A stretch of 64,000 bases of DNA from Streptomyces aurantiacus (GTDB taxonomy: Bacteria > Actinomycetota > Actinomycetes > Streptomycetales > Streptomycetaceae), in assembly GCF_027107535.1 (NCBI RefSeq), contig NZ_CP114283.1, forward strand, positions 8,618,001 through 8,682,000. Direction: 5' to 3'. The translations under genes were made by a program, and so were the position numbers. Positions 10,149 through 22,733 of this stretch are shown here, piece after piece. Below the pieces are notes generated by a model. That model had not been told where the DNA came from. It did no database searches and saw only the letters and a list, made by a program, of their open reading frames with translations. Position 1 is the first letter of the stretch. Each line of letters starts with the position of its first letter.

Positions 10149-11729
10149 TCAGTGGAAGAAGTGCCGCGTCCCCGTGAAGTACATGGTGACGCCGGCCTTC
10201 TTGGCCGCCTCGACCACCAGTTCGTCGCGGACCGAACCGCCGGGCTGGACCACGGCCTTGACGCCGGCCGCGGTCAGGATCTCCAGGCCGTCGGGGAACG
10301 GGAAGAAGGCGTCCGAGGCGGCGAACGAGCCCCGGGCCCGCTCGGCGCCCGCGCGCTCGACCGCGAGCTTGGCGGAGTCGACGCGGTTGACCTGGCCCAT
10401 GCCGACGCCGACGGACGCCCCGTCCTTGGCGAGGAGGATCGCGTTGGACTTGACGGCCCGGCAGGCCCGCCACGCGAAGGCCAGCTCGTCCAGCTCGCCC
10501 GGGGAGAGGGGATCGCCGGTCGCCAGGGTCCAGGAGGACGGGTTGTCGCCGTCGGCCTGGAGCCGGTCGGCTGCCTGGAGGAGCCGGCCGCCGTCGATCT
10601 GCTTGACCTCGACCTGCGCGGCCGGACCCTGGTGGGCGCGCAGGACGCGGATGTTCTTCTTCTTGGTGAGGGCCTCCAGCGCGCCGTCCTCGTACTCGGG
10701 CGCGACGATGACCTCGGTGAAGATCTCGGCGACCTGCTCGGCCATCTCCTTCGACACGGGCCGGTTCACGGCGATCACACCGCCGAACGCGGAGAGCGGG
10801 TCGCAGGCGTGCGCCTTGCGGTGCGCCTCGGCGACGTTCGCGCCGATCGCGATGCCGCACGGGTTGGCGTGCTTGATGATCGCGACGCACGGGTCGTCGT
10901 GGTCGTACGCGGCACGGCGCGCGGCGTCCGTGTCCGTGAAGTTGTTGTACGACATCTCCTTGCCGTGCAGCTGCTCGGCGTCGGCCAGACCGCCCGTCCC
11001 GTCCACGTACAGGGCGGCGCCCTGGTGCGGGTTCTCGCCGTAGCGCAGGGTGTTGCGCTTCTCGAAGGTCGCACCGATGAAGTCGGGGAAGCCCGACTCG
11101 TCGGCGGGCGCGTACGAGCTCGCGAACCAGGAGGCCACGGCCACGTCGTACGCGGCGGTGTGCTGGAACGCCTCGGCCGCCAGGCGCTTACGGGCGTGCA
11201 GGTCGAAACCGCCGTCACGGACGGCTGCCAGCACGTCGGCGTACCGCTCGGGGCTGGTGACCACGGAGACGGACGGGTGGTTCTTGGCGGCGGCGCGGAC
11301 CATCGAGGGGCCGCCGATGTCGATCTGCTCGACGCACTCGTCGGGGGTGGCGCCCGAGGCGACGGTCTCCCGGAACGGGTAGAGGTTCACGACGACCAGC
11401 TGGAACGGCTCGACGCCCAGCTCACCGAGCTGCTCCCGGTGGGACTCCAGCCGCAGGTCGGCGAGGATGCCGGCGTGCACGCGCGGGTGCAGCGTCTTGA
11501 CCCGGCCGTCCAGGCACTCGGGGAAGCCGGTGAGCTCCTCGACCTTGGTGACCGGGACCCCGGCGGCGGCGATCCGCGCGGCGGTGGAGCCGGTGGAGAC
11601 CAGCTCGACACCCGCCGCGTGCAGGCCGCGGGCGAGCTCTTCGAGCCCGGTCTTGTCGTAGACGCTGACGAGCGCGCGCCGGATGACCCGCTTGGTGCTC
11701 TCGGCCGTGCCTGTGCTCTCGGCGGTCAC
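10149..11729 (-). CDS. purH: AICAR transformylase / IMP cyclohydrolase
   Basis: 526 residues; PurH catalyses the last two steps of IMP synthesis. The N-terminal IMP cyclohydrolase part (about 15-210) has the MGS-like opening [18 protein letters not shown], the loop [14 protein letters not shown] and [13 protein letters not shown]. The C-terminal transformylase part carries [14 protein letters not shown] and the substrate segment [13 protein letters not shown], and ends [25 protein letters not shown]. The start overlaps the purN stop by 4 bp (ATGA), so the two are translationally coupled. The formyl donor is 10-formyl-THF, made by FolD encoded nearby. Confidence 0.98.
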   Translation of the reverse strand: MTAESTGTAESTKRVIRRALVSVYDKTGLEELARGLHAAGVELVSTGSTAARIAAAGVPVTKVEELTGFPECLDGRVKTLHPRVHAGILADLRLESHREQLGELGVEPFQLVVVNLYPFRETVASGATPDECVEQIDIGGPSMVRAAAKNHPSVSVVTSPERYADVLAAVRDGGFDLHARKRLAAEAFQHTAAYDVAVASWFASSYAPADESGFPDFIGATFEKRNTLRYGENPHQGAALYVDGTGGLADAEQLHGKEMSYNNFTDTDAARRAAYDHDDPCVAIIKHANPCGIAIGANVAEAHRKAHACDPLSAFGGVIAVNRPVSKEMAEQVAEIFTEVIVAPEYEDGALEALTKKKNIRVLRAHQGPAAQVEVKQIDGGRLLQAADRLQADGDNPSSWTLATGDPLSPGELDELAFAWRACRAVKSNAILLAKDGASVGVGMGQVNRVDSAKLAVERAGAERARGSFAASDAFFPFPDGLEILTAAGVKAVVQPGGSVRDELVVEAAKKAGVTMYFTGTRHFFH

Positions 11730-12355
11730 TGGATAACTACCTTTCGTCCCTCAATGCGATAGCCGTTGCGGGCGAGCCGCCCCACGACATCGACGAGCAG
11801 CCTTCGCTCGACTTCCTTGATGCGCTCATGGAGAGCGGAACCATCGTCTTCGTAGTCCTCGTTCCGGACCTCGACCACGCCCTGGGCGATGATCGGGCCG
11901 GTGTCGACACCGTCGTCGACGAAGTGGACGGTGCACCCGGTGACCTTCGCGCCGTAGGCGAGGGCGTCGCGGACGCCGTGCGCGCCCGGGAAACTGGGCA
12001 GCAGCGCGGGGTGGGTGTTCACGAACCGGCCGCCGAAGCGGGCCAGGAACTCCTTGCCGACGATCTTCATGAACCCGGCGGAGACGACGAGATCCGGCGC
12101 GTACGCGGCGGTGGCCTCGGCCAGTGCCGCGTCCCACTCGTCACGGGTCGCGTAGTCCTTCACCCGGTGGACGAAGGTCGGCAGTCCGGCGCGCTCGGCT
12201 CGCTCCAGGCCCGCGATGCCGTCGCGGTCCGCGCCGACAGCGACGATCTCGGCTCCGTAGGCGGCCGCCCCCTGCGACGCGACCGCGTCGAGGAGTGCCT
12301 GCAGATTCGTACCTGATCCGGAGACCAGCACGACGAGGCGCTTGGCCTTGGCCAC
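11726..12355 (-). CDS. purN: Phosphoribosylglycinamide formyltransferase
   Basis: 209 residues from the GTG at 12355. PurN transfers a formyl group from 10-formyl-THF to GAR in the third step of purine synthesis. Visible motifs are the N-terminal [15 protein letters not shown] (phosphate loop), the catalytic stretch [15 protein letters not shown] holding the conserved histidine, and the aspartate in [12 protein letters not shown]. It is the first gene of a two-gene purN-purH unit with a 4-bp overlap. The promoter should lie in the 320 bp to the right. Confidence 0.97.
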   Translation of the reverse strand: MAKAKRLVVLVSGSGTNLQALLDAVASQGAAAYGAEIVAVGADRDGIAGLERAERAGLPTFVHRVKDYATRDEWDAALAEATAAYAPDLVVSAGFMKIVGKEFLARFGGRFVNTHPALLPSFPGAHGVRDALAYGAKVTGCTVHFVDDGVDTGPIIAQGVVEVRNEDYEDDGSALHERIKEVERRLLVDVVGRLARNGYRIEGRKVVIQ

Positions 12356-12675
12356 GGCGGGGCCCTTTCTCGGGGAGTGCCTTTGTATGGTCGTACGAAT
12401 GCTTCGCGCCCTCGGATACGGGGAAGTCTACGAAGCGGCCGACCGGCAGCAACGATACCGGCACACCGGGCGGCCCCCACGGGACGGGGGCGCGGCCGGA
12501 AGGTAGCGTCTGGGAAGGATCCGCCCGGGGAAGACAGTCCGCGCAGGGGAACGCCTTATGCGTACGGGACGTTGACCAGGGACGGGTACGAACGCCCGGG
12601 CGCGAGCCCGGACGCGTAGCCAGCTCTGTGGACACGTTGCCCGCCGAACACCACCAAGGGGAAGACGCACACCTG
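12356..12675. other. Divergent promoter region of purN and a membrane-protein gene
   Basis: 320 bp without a gene. It must carry the leftward purNH promoter and the rightward promoter of the next gene. The 8-bp palindrome TCGTACGA occurs about 40 bp from purN. No riboswitch or longer operator was seen. Confidence 0.5.
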
Positions 12676-13533
12676 ATGCCGGACCGAAGTCTCCGACGCC
12701 CTCCGATCCTGCTGCGCGAGCGGCGCCCCTCTCCCACTCCGCCGCGGGAGAGCGACGACGTACCCGAGGGCGGCCAGGACTCGACAGGCGGCCAGGGCTC
12801 CACAGGTGGCCAGGGCTCCGGCGCGCCGGCCTCCGGGCAGCGGCCCGAGCCGTCCCGGACGCCGGAAACCCCCGCGGACGACAACCCCTTCGCCCCGCCC
12901 CCGGAGGGCACCCCCGACCGGCCGTGGCAGCCCCGGCGGCCCGCCGGCGGCCAGGGCCAGGACGGCCAGGGCGACGACAACTCCCCCTGGGGCAGCCAGT
13001 GGAGCGACCGGCAGCCGGGGCCCGCTCAGGGCGGTCGTTTCGGTGACCGGCCAGGTCCCGGCTCCCCGGGCGGCTCCGGCGGCGGCCAGGGCGGTCCGGA
13101 GGGGTCCGGCGGCCCGGGAGGCGGTACCCGCTGGGACCCGACCGACCCCGCGCAGCGGCGTGCCAGATTCGCGCTGCTGTCCGGCATGTGGGCGTTCTTC
13201 TTCGCTCTCTTCAGCTGGCCCTACATGGCCCTGCTGCTCGGCGCGCTGGCCCTCTACTGGGCGATCAGCGCCCTGCGTGCCAAGCCGCGCTCGTCGGACC
13301 CGGACACCCCGGCAGCCGCGGCCAAGGGGTCGAAACCCCAGACCACCGCGGCGATCAGCGGCCTCGTCACCGCGTCCCTGGCGCTCGCCCTGGTCGCGGC
13401 GACGTTCACGGCACAGCTCGTGTACCGCGACTACTACACGTGCGTGAACGACTCCCTCACCAACACGGCGGAGAAGTCCTGCGACAAGCTGCTCCCGGAT
13501 GCGCTCCAGAAGTTCTTGGGTACGCGCGACTGA
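12676..13533 (+). CDS. Membrane protein with long Gly/Gln/Pro-rich N-terminus
   Basis: 285 residues from the ATG at 12676, with AAGGGGAAG about 11 bp upstream. Residues 1-155 are disordered (repeated GGQ, STGGQG, GSGG). Next come one or two membrane segments ([34 protein letters not shown], read as two short passes) and a later one ([23 protein letters not shown]). The short C-terminal tail is outside or periplasm-facing, with two cysteines ([16 protein letters not shown]) that could form a disulfide. Function unknown. It is divergent from purN and has its own terminator. Confidence 0.8.
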   Translation: MPDRSLRRPPILLRERRPSPTPPRESDDVPEGGQDSTGGQGSTGGQGSGAPASGQRPEPSRTPETPADDNPFAPPPEGTPDRPWQPRRPAGGQGQDGQGDDNSPWGSQWSDRQPGPAQGGRFGDRPGPGSPGGSGGGQGGPEGSGGPGGGTRWDPTDPAQRRARFALLSGMWAFFFALFSWPYMALLLGALALYWAISALRAKPRSSDPDTPAAAAKGSKPQTTAAISGLVTASLALALVAATFTAQLVYRDYYTCVNDSLTNTAEKSCDKLLPDALQKFLGTRD

Positions 13534-13553
13534 CGGGCGGCACCGCCGCCCGC

Positions 13554-13584
13554 CCCGCTGGGGCCGGACCCCGCCCCCAGCGGG
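13554..13584. terminator. Terminator between two converging membrane-protein genes
   Basis: A perfect 10-bp stem (CCCGCTGGGG with CCCCAGCGGG) and an 11-nt loop, 20 bp past the stop of the rightward gene. Confidence 0.7.
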
Positions 13585-13697
13585 CAGCGTCCAGCCGATG
13601 AGCGGCGCATCCGCGTGCGCCGCCGCTGAGCCGTCGGTGAGGACGGGCACGTGCGCGTGGCCGCCGTTTCCCGCCGGACCGGACCGCGGCCGATCCG

Positions 13698-16118
<2,421 letters not shown>

Positions 16119-16215
16119 GCTCCCAACGACACGCGCTTTCCCGTCGTAACAGGCGAAGCTCGGATGTGTCGCCCAATATACGTTTTATGTACTTTTACGT
16201 CCGAAGGGGCGCCCG

Positions 16216-17061
16216 GTGACGAAGACCGCTGCCCCTGCTCCGGCCTCCACCACGGCGCCGATCCTGACGCCCGCTCAGGCGTTCGATGCCCTTTACGCGT
16301 TCGCCGCCCCCTCCCTCGTACGGCAGGCGTATCTGCTCACCGGGCGGCGTGAGCTGGCGCGGGAGTCGGTGGAGCGGGCCTTCCAACTGGCGTGGCAGCG
16401 CTGGCCCGAGGTCGCGGTGGACCGGGATCCGGCCGGCTGGGTGCGTGCGGCGGCGTACGAGTACGCGATGTCCCCCTGGCGCCGGCTACGGCTTCGCCAC
16501 CGTGCCCCGGAGTCGCCGCCCGTCGCCCTGGACGACCGCCGGCTGCTGTCCGTGCTGCTGAGTCTGCCGCCCGCGTACCGGCGCACCCTTCTCCTCCACG
16601 ACGGGCTCGGGCTCGGGCTGCCGGAGACCGCGGCCGAGACCGAGGCGAGCACGCCCGCGGCGGCGAACCGGCTGCTGTACGCGCGCACGACCGTCGCCGC
16701 GCGCCTCCCGGAACTGGCGGAGCGGGAGGAACTGCGGCGGCGGCTCACGGAGCTCGGCGGCACGGACCGGCTGCGTGCCGCCGCGAAGCCCGTCGTCGTG
16801 CGCTCGGGCAGTGAGCGCCGGGCCCGCCGGTGGACCCGCGCGGCCATCGCCTTCACGGTCCTGATCATCGGCTCCACCGCGTTCACGCTCCGTACGGCCC
16901 CGGACCACTACGAGGCCCCGCTGGCGCCGGCCTCGGCGGTACCCGGGGTTCCGCCGCGCTCCGGCCCCGGCCCCCTCTCGGGGAAGGACGTCGAGCTGCG
17001 CGCCAGGCTCCGCGCGATGTGGGGGAAGGGCCCGGAGAGGCTGCTGCCGCAGCTCCGCTGA
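16216..17061 (+). CDS. Sigma-70-like protein with C-terminal membrane anchor
   Basis: 281 residues from the GTG at 16216 (AAGGGG upstream). Residues about 20-95 resemble sigma region 2 (ALYAFAAPSLVRQAYLLTGRRELARESVERAFQLAW). Residues about 110-175 resemble region 4 (LLSVLLSLPPAYRRTLLLHD, then a helix-turn-helix ending NRLLYARTTVAARLPEL). A linker rich in Arg leads to one membrane segment near 200-222 (WTRAAIAFTVLIIGSTAFTL) and a short outside tail. Sigma factors fused to a membrane helix are unusual: it may be a membrane-tethered regulator or a degenerate sigma. Family assignment is moderately sure; activity is unproven. The 100 bp upstream are AT-rich (around 16165-16200). Confidence 0.75.
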   Translation: MTKTAAPAPASTTAPILTPAQAFDALYAFAAPSLVRQAYLLTGRRELARESVERAFQLAWQRWPEVAVDRDPAGWVRAAAYEYAMSPWRRLRLRHRAPESPPVALDDRRLLSVLLSLPPAYRRTLLLHDGLGLGLPETAAETEASTPAAANRLLYARTTVAARLPELAEREELRRRLTELGGTDRLRAAAKPVVVRSGSERRARRWTRAAIAFTVLIIGSTAFTLRTAPDHYEAPLAPASAVPGVPPRSGPGPLSGKDVELRARLRAMWGKGPERLLPQLR

Positions 17062-17073
17062 GGGCGCCGGACA

Positions 17074-17118
17074 CGCGGACGGGCCCGCACCCCTGGTGGG
17101 GGTGCGGGCCCGTCCGCG
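17074..17118. terminator. Strong bidirectional terminator between sigma-like gene and sucD
   Basis: A perfect 20-bp stem with a 5-nt loop (TGGTG), one of the most stable hairpins in the window. It starts 12 bp after the rightward gene and 105 bp past the sucD stop. Confidence 0.9.
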
Positions 17119-17222
17119 GACGCCGGCCGGTGAACCGGGCGGCGGGGCCGCGCAGGTACCGGATCAGTGCATGACCACTCGGCGAACCGGTCGACGAGTC
17201 GGTCGGTGAATCAGCCGGTGAA

Positions 17223-18107
17223 TCAGCCGGCGAGGATGGCGCGCGCCAGCTTGGCCGTCTCGGTCGGCGTCTTGCCGACCTTGACGCCGGCGGCCTCGAG
17301 GGCCTCCTTCTTCGCGGCGGCCGTGCCGGAGGAGCCGGACACGATGGCGCCGGCGTGGCCCATGGTCTTGCCCTCGGGCGCGGTGAAGCCCGCGACGTAG
17401 CCGACGACCGGCTTGGTCACGTTCTTCGCGATGTAGTCCGCCGCACGCTCCTCGGCGTCGCCGCCGATCTCACCGATCATGACGATCAGGTCGGTGTCGG
17501 GGTCGGCCTCGAACGCGGCGAGCGCGTCGATGTGCGTCGTACCGATGACCGGGTCGCCACCGATGCCGACGGCCGACGAGAAGCCGATGTCACGGAGCTC
17601 GTACATCATCTGGTACGTCAGCGTGCCGGACTTCGAGACCAGGCCGATGCGGCCCGGCTTCGTGATGTCGCCCGGGATGATGCCGGCGTTGGACTGGCCC
17701 GGGGTGATGAGACCGGGGCAGTTCGGGCCGATGATGCGGGTCTTGTTGCCCTTCGACTTCGCGTACGCCCAGAAGGCGGCGGAGTCGTGGACGGCGATGC
17801 CCTCGGTGATGACGACCGCGAGGGGGATCTCGGCGTCGATGGCCTCGACGACCGCGGCCTTGGAGAAGGCCGGCGGCACGAAGAGGACGGACACGTTGGC
17901 GCCCGTCTTCTCCATCGCCTCGGCGACCGTGCCGAAGACGGGGATGTCGGTGCCGTCGAAGTCGACCGACGTGCCGGCCTTGCGCGGGTTCACACCGCCG
18001 ACGATGTTCGTGCCGTCGGCGAGCATGAGCTTGGTGTGCTTCATGCCCGTGGCACCGGTCATGCCCTGGACGATGACCTTGCTGTCCTTGTTGAGGAAGA
18101 TAGCCAT
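17223..18107 (-). CDS. sucD: Succinyl-CoA synthetase alpha subunit
   Basis: 294 residues. With SucC it makes succinate and ATP/GTP from succinyl-CoA in the TCA cycle. The N-terminal CoA-binding fold starts [33 protein letters not shown] and [14 protein letters not shown] are the typical alpha-subunit segments; the latter contains the histidine that is phosphorylated during catalysis. The ATG at 18107 lies 22 bp after sucC, so the two genes form an operon. A strong terminator follows at 17074-17118. Confidence 0.98.
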   Translation of the reverse strand: MAIFLNKDSKVIVQGMTGATGMKHTKLMLADGTNIVGGVNPRKAGTSVDFDGTDIPVFGTVAEAMEKTGANVSVLFVPPAFSKAAVVEAIDAEIPLAVVITEGIAVHDSAAFWAYAKSKGNKTRIIGPNCPGLITPGQSNAGIIPGDITKPGRIGLVSKSGTLTYQMMYELRDIGFSSAVGIGGDPVIGTTHIDALAAFEADPDTDLIVMIGEIGGDAEERAADYIAKNVTKPVVGYVAGFTAPEGKTMGHAGAIVSGSSGTAAAKKEALEAAGVKVGKTPTETAKLARAILAG

Positions 18108-18129
18108 GGCTGTGGTTTTCCCTCGTCCC

Positions 18130-19308
18130 TTACTTCGCGGCCGCGAGCTCGGCGGCCTTGTCGGCCGCGCCGTCCATGGTGTCCACGCGCTGCACCAGCG
18201 GGTGGTTGGCGTCGGAGAGGATCTTGCGACCCAGCTCGGCGTTGTTGCCGTCGAGACGGACGACGAGGGGCTTGGTGACTTCCTCGCCCTTGTCCGCGAG
18301 CAGCTGCAGCGCCTGGACGATGCCGTTGGCGACCTCGTCACAGGCGGTGATGCCACCGAAGACGTTGACGAACACGGACTTGACGTCCGGGTCGCCGAGG
18401 ATGATCTCCAGGCCGTTCGCCATGACCGCGGCGGAGGCGCCACCGCCGATGTCGAGGAAGTTCGCCGGCTTCACGCCGCCGTGGTTCTCACCGGCGTACG
18501 CGACGACGTCGAGGGTGCTCATGACGAGACCCGCGCCGTTGCCGATGATGCCGACCTCACCGTCGAGCTTGACGTAGTTGAGGTTCTTCTCCTTGGCGGC
18601 GGCCTCCAGCGGGTTGGCCGACTCCTTGTCCTCGAGCGCCGCGTGGTCCGCCTGACGGAACTCGGCGTTCTCGTCCAGGGAGACCTTGCCGTCCAGCGCC
18701 AGGATGCGGCCATCCTTGGTTTTCACCAGCGGGTTGACCTCGACGAGGAGCGCGTCCTCGGCGACGAAGGTGTCCCACAGGGTCACCATGGCCTCGGCGA
18801 CACCCTCGGCCACGTCGGCCGGGAACTTCGCCTGGGCCACGATCTCGCGGGCCTTCTCGATGTTCACGCCCTCGACGGCGTTGACCGGGACCTTCGCGAG
18901 GGCTTCGGGGGTCTTCTCCGCGACCTCCTCGATGTCCATGCCGCCCTGTACGGACGCCATGGCGAGGAAGGTGCGGTTCGTGCGGTCGAGGAGGTACGAG
19001 ACGTAGTACTCCGCCTCGATCTCGGGAGACAGCTCGGCGATCATCACCTTGTGGACCGTGTGGCCCTTGATGTCCATCCCGAGGATGTCCGTCGCGCGGG
19101 CGACGGCCTCGTCCGCGTCCGCCGCCAGCTTCACGCCGCCGGCCTTGCCGCGGCCACCGACCTTCACCTGGGCCTTGACGACGGACTTGCCGCCGAGGCG
19201 ATCGGTCGCGGCGCGCGCGGCCTCAGGCGTGTCGATGACTTCACCGGCCAGCACCGGTACTCCGTGCTTGGCGAAGAGGTCCCTCGCCTGGTACTCGAAC
19301 AGGTCCAC
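18130..19308 (-). CDS. sucC: Succinyl-CoA synthetase beta subunit
   Basis: 392 residues from the GTG at 19308. The N-terminus [18 protein letters not shown] begins the ATP-grasp domain, with the nucleotide-binding lysines in [22 protein letters not shown]. The C-terminal ligase domain has [10 protein letters not shown] and [16 protein letters not shown], where the phosphohistidine of SucD docks. It is the first gene of sucCD. Length and motifs are normal. The promoter must lie in the long spacer to the right. Confidence 0.98.
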   Translation of the reverse strand: MDLFEYQARDLFAKHGVPVLAGEVIDTPEAARAATDRLGGKSVVKAQVKVGGRGKAGGVKLAADADEAVARATDILGMDIKGHTVHKVMIAELSPEIEAEYYVSYLLDRTNRTFLAMASVQGGMDIEEVAEKTPEALAKVPVNAVEGVNIEKAREIVAQAKFPADVAEGVAEAMVTLWDTFVAEDALLVEVNPLVKTKDGRILALDGKVSLDENAEFRQADHAALEDKESANPLEAAAKEKNLNYVKLDGEVGIIGNGAGLVMSTLDVVAYAGENHGGVKPANFLDIGGGASAAVMANGLEIILGDPDVKSVFVNVFGGITACDEVANGIVQALQLLADKGEEVTKPLVVRLDGNNAELGRKILSDANHPLVQRVDTMDGAADKAAELAAAK

Positions 19309-20248
19309 GCGCGTCCGTCCCTATCAGGTAATTCGCGGTTCGTTGTCTGCGTGGGCGTGCCGCGAGGGCAACGTGACTGCGCGGTCACAAGGAGGGCGTG
19401 AGCACGATGGCCGGCACGCGGCATGTCCGCCTCGCAGGTTATCCCCGCTCACCGTGGGGTCGTAAATCGCAGATCACACCTGGGCGGTGATTACGGTCAC
19501 AGATTGCCGGTGTAAAGGACCTCACCAGGCTGGGGTTTGCCTGGTGAGGTCCCTTGAACAGCCCCTGACAGTGACCTGAGGGGGCGTCGGGCGAACGGTC
19601 CCCACCCCAATGAGGACCGCTCCGCCCTGACCGCGGGGTTTCAGTCGCACGGACCGACGGATTTCGGCCGTACGGGGCCTGCGCCCTGCGGGGTCGGAGG
19701 GTGCCGTACGGCCGGCCGTCAGGCTCGGTCGTACGACGGGCGTCGTCGGACGCCATGGGTGGAGCCGCCCAGGAGGGGCGGCAGACGGCTAGGAGGGGCG
19801 ACAAGCGACACGGGAGGGGCGGCAGGCGGCTCCGGAGGGAGCGACGGAGTCGGCACCGCCCCGGCCCTCGCCGACCGCGTCACCGGTCGGCGGCCCCGCG
19901 AAGGACTCGGCGATTTCGGCCGGATCCTGCGCCTGGACCCGGCTGTCCGGGCTCCCGTCCGCCTGGCCCGGGCTGAGCCCGGATGCGGAGCCTGAGCTTG
20001 AGCCCGGGTCCGGAGCCTGAACCCGGGTCCACAGCCTGAGCCGGGTCCGGAGCTTCGTCCTGCTCCCGGGGAGGCGGGCTCGGGCTTGGGCTGAGTCCAG
20101 ATTCGGGCTTGGACAGGGCTCGAGCTCGGTCCGGGTCCGGTTCGGGGTCGGGCCTGACGAGCGTGTCCTGAGGTCCACGAGGCGTCCGGGCCGGGCCGGC
20201 AGGCCCGCTCCGCCTCCGCGGGGCAGGTCTCAGCCGGGGAGGTCCTCC
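19309..20248. other. Long intergenic region upstream of sucC
   Basis: About 940 bp. The part nearest sucC must carry its promoter; AT-richer sequence lies at 19455-19520, and a 14-bp hairpin at 19517-19552 is listed separately. From about 19960 to 20130 the sequence is low-complexity, made of variants of GAGCCCGGGTCCGGAGCCTGA. A weak leftward open frame (GTG 20178 to TAG 19789, 129 residues, Ser/Pro/Arg-rich) crosses it, but its irregular third-position usage and lack of motifs make a gene unlikely. Confidence 0.5.
19517..19552. other. Isolated perfect 14-bp hairpin
   Basis: GGACCTCACCAGGC pairs perfectly with GCCTGGTGAGGTCC around an 8-nt loop (TGGGGTTT), followed by CTT. It stands about 210 bp upstream of sucC with no gene ending nearby on either side. 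It may be the terminator of a small RNA or an orphan transcript. Confidence 0.5.
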
Positions 20249-21322
20249 TCAGCCTGGAGACGCCGGGACGTCCCGGAACCGGTCCCGGGTCCCGGACGCG
20301 GTGACGTCCGTGGTGGGGCCGGGCGCCAGTATCGGCCTGACCCCCTCATGCGACCCGGTGACCTGCGCGTCACCGTGCCGCGACGATCCCTTGTCGGCCG
20401 CGCAGTGGCGCCCCAGCGCATCCGTGGGCGTGGGGTCTCCATCGGGCAGCCGGTGCGCGGGCGTCTGCGGGACCTGCGCGTCGTGGGCGTCGTGGGCGTC
20501 GGCATCCTGACGCACCTCCGTGACGGTGACCGCCGCCGCGGAGCCGCCGAGGAGCCGCGGCCCGTACGCCCACCCCGTCTCGCCCCGCGCCTTCGTCTCA
20601 GCGCTCTCGTGCTTCTCCGCCGCCCGGCCCGGCTGTCGCGGCGCCGAACCGGCCGGCGAGCTCTGCCCCGGGACCGCGGGCACACCGGGGAGCCCCGGCG
20701 ACTCCGGCAACCCCGGTGTCCCCGGAACCCCTGGAGTGCCGGGCAACGTGGGCGGCGGAGGCACGGGCGGCCACCACTGCGGCGGGGCGGGCTGCTCGGC
20801 GATCCCGCCGGTCATGCGGTCCACGAGGTCTTCGACCGGCCGCACCACGTGCTCGGCCGCCGGCCGTACGACCCGCTCGGTGACCGGCCGTACGACCCGC
20901 TGAACCTCGTCGGTGTTCGGGAGCCCGGCGTCCGGGAGCTGTCCGTGCGCGGGCTTGGCGTCCAGGAGCTCGGCGTTCGAGGGCCTGTCGGCAGGGAGCT
21001 TGCCGCTCAAGGCCATGGCGGTCGGGGACGTGACCGTCGAGGGCTTGGAGTCCAGGACCACCGACCGGAGCAGCCCCACAGTCGTCGAGCCCTGCGCGAC
21101 ACCGTCCGCGGCGCGTGCCTGCTCCCCGCAGACAAGCCCCAGCACGAACAACCCGCCCACCAGCAGTGCCACGTGCAGCGCACGCCGCCCCGCCGCCGTA
21201 CGCGTCACGCGCGGAGCGGCACCGGGAAGTGCGGCGGACACGGCCACGGCGGGGAGAGCCTCCCGTGCGGAGGGACGAGCGGGCGAGCGGGCGAGAGCGG
21301 TGGAACGAAAGAGTGAAGCCAA
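20249..21322 (-). CDS. Exported or membrane-anchored collagen-like Pro/Gly-rich protein
   Basis: Up to 357 residues, reading from a TTG at 21322 with no good ribosome binding site; a GTG further in may be the true start. A hydrophobic segment near 46-66 (LHVALLVGGLFVLGLVCGEQA) followed by ARAADG looks like a signal peptide. The mature part has repeated RVVRPVTERVVRPAAEHVVRPVE, a WWPPVPPPP stretch, then a run of PGxPGxPGxP triplets reminiscent of collagen. The C-terminal 90 residues are acidic with DADAHDAHDAQ. No domain is recognised. It lies between the sucC spacer and the VWA gene. Confidence 0.6.
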   Translation of the reverse strand: MASLFRSTALARSPARPSAREALPAVAVSAALPGAAPRVTRTAAGRRALHVALLVGGLFVLGLVCGEQARAADGVAQGSTTVGLLRSVVLDSKPSTVTSPTAMALSGKLPADRPSNAELLDAKPAHGQLPDAGLPNTDEVQRVVRPVTERVVRPAAEHVVRPVEDLVDRMTGGIAEQPAPPQWWPPVPPPPTLPGTPGVPGTPGLPESPGLPGVPAVPGQSSPAGSAPRQPGRAAEKHESAETKARGETGWAYGPRLLGGSAAAVTVTEVRQDADAHDAHDAQVPQTPAHRLPDGDPTPTDALGRHCAADKGSSRHGDAQVTGSHEGVRPILAPGPTTDVTASGTRDRFRDVPASPG

Positions 21323-21503
21323 GAGCTGGTGCAGAGGTGACTGGTGTTGAGGTGAAAAGGCGTGCGTGGGGCGAGTTGGGGGGCGCGGCCGAACGCTGCA
21401 CGCCCCCGAAAGCCCGCCGATCCTCGCACGGGACTCCCGAGGTTGCGCAAGTCCCCCGTTACCGATGGATACGCATGTCCGTTTTTTCCCTCGTCCCGCG
21501 CCT

Positions 21504-22733
21504 CTACCGCCCAGGGCTCCCGGTGTCCGGTATCGGCAGCGGGCGCTTCTCGATCGCCGCCGCCATCACCTCCGGAAAGAGGTCGGGCGTGCAGGCGAAC
21601 GCCGGTGCTCCCAGGCCCGCGAGGGCCGCCGCGTGTTCACGGTCGTAGGCGGGAGCCCCCTCGTCGGACAGCGCGAGCAGCGTCACGAACTGCACCCCCG
21701 ACGCCTTCATCGCGGCGACCCGCTTCAGCATCTCGTCCCGGATGCCTCCTTCGTAGAGGTCGCTGATGAGCACGACCACGGTGTCGGCGGGGCGGGTGAT
21801 CTGCGACTGGCAGTAGGCCAGCGCCCTGTTGATGTCCGTGCCGCCGCCGAGCTGCGTGCCGAAGAGGACGTCCACCGGATCGTCGAGCTGGTCGGTGAGG
21901 TCGACCACGGCCGTGTCGAAGACGACGAGCCGGGTGTCGATGGACCGCATCGAGGCCAGCACCGCGCCGAACACCGACGCGTACACGACCGACGCCGCCA
22001 TCGAGCCCGACTGGTCGATGCACAGGACCACTTCCTTCTTCACGGACTGCGAGGCGCGTCCGTAGCCGATGAGCCGCTCGGGCACGATCGTGCGGTACTC
22101 GGGCAGGTAGTGCTTGAGGTTGGCCGCGATGGTGCGGTTCCAGTCGATGTCGTGGTGGCGCGGCCGGTTGATACGGGCACTGCGGTCCAGGGCGCCCGTC
22201 AGGGTGGCCCGGGTGCGTGTCGCGAGCCGCTTCTCCAGGTCCTGAACCACCTTGCGCACGACGGCCCGTGCCGTCTCCTTGGTCGTCTCGGGCATCGCCT
22301 TGTTGAGCGACAGCAGGGTGCCGACCAGGTGCACGTCGGCCTCCACGGCCTCCAGCATCTCCGGTTCGAGCAGAAGGGTGGACAGGCCGAGGCGGTCGAT
22401 GGCGTCCCGCTGCATGACCTGGACGACGGAGGACGGGAAGTACGTCCGGATGTCCCCCAGCCACCGGGCGACGGACGGCGCGGACGCCCCGAGCCCGGCC
22501 GAACGGTCCTGTCCGGGCCGCGCCCTGCCTCTCTTTCCGTCCTTGTTCCCGTAGAGCGCGCCGAGCGCCCCGTCCATCGCGGCGTCCTGTCCCGTGAGCG
22601 TGTGGCCGGTGCCGTCCGCGTCGTCCCCGCCGAGCACGAGCCGCCAGCGCCGCAGCCGTTCGTCGACGGCATCGGCCGGGCCGGACGCGCCAACCCGGCC
22701 GGCCGTTCCCGTGTTCTCGGTTCCCGTACTCAC
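21504..22733 (-). CDS. VWA-domain protein of the MoxR cluster
   Basis: 409 residues from the GTG at 22733, overlapping the DUF5682 stop by 4 bp (GTGA). The N-terminal 230 residues are helical and basic. Residues about 233-400 form a von Willebrand factor A domain with a complete metal-ion-dependent adhesion site: DQSGSM (Asp240, Ser242, Ser244), Thr299 in GGGTD, and Asp325 in LISDLYEGG. VWA proteins beside MoxR ATPases usually deliver or bind the client of the ATPase. No signal peptide or membrane segment is seen, so it is probably cytoplasmic. It is the last of three coupled genes. Confidence 0.93.
   Translation of the reverse strand: MSTGTENTGTAGRVGASGPADAVDERLRRWRLVLGGDDADGTGHTLTGQDAAMDGALGALYGNKDGKRGRARPGQDRSAGLGASAPSVARWLGDIRTYFPSSVVQVMQRDAIDRLGLSTLLLEPEMLEAVEADVHLVGTLLSLNKAMPETTKETARAVVRKVVQDLEKRLATRTRATLTGALDRSARINRPRHHDIDWNRTIAANLKHYLPEYRTIVPERLIGYGRASQSVKKEVVLCIDQSGSMAASVVYASVFGAVLASMRSIDTRLVVFDTAVVDLTDQLDDPVDVLFGTQLGGGTDINRALAYCQSQITRPADTVVVLISDLYEGGIRDEMLKRVAAMKASGVQFVTLLALSDEGAPAYDREHAAALAGLGAPAFACTPDLFPEVMAAAIEKRPLPIPDTGSPGR

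Noticed and set aside
17479..19401. A 640-residue rightward open frame opposite sucCD
   Set aside because: It lies fully antisense to sucC and sucD, whose motifs are complete. It has no recognisable domain.
19789..20178. Leftward 129-residue frame upstream of sucC
   Set aside because: Low complexity, repeated Pro/Ser/Arg, many codons not ending in G or C, no motif, no ribosome binding site. Kept only as a note in the intergenic entry.
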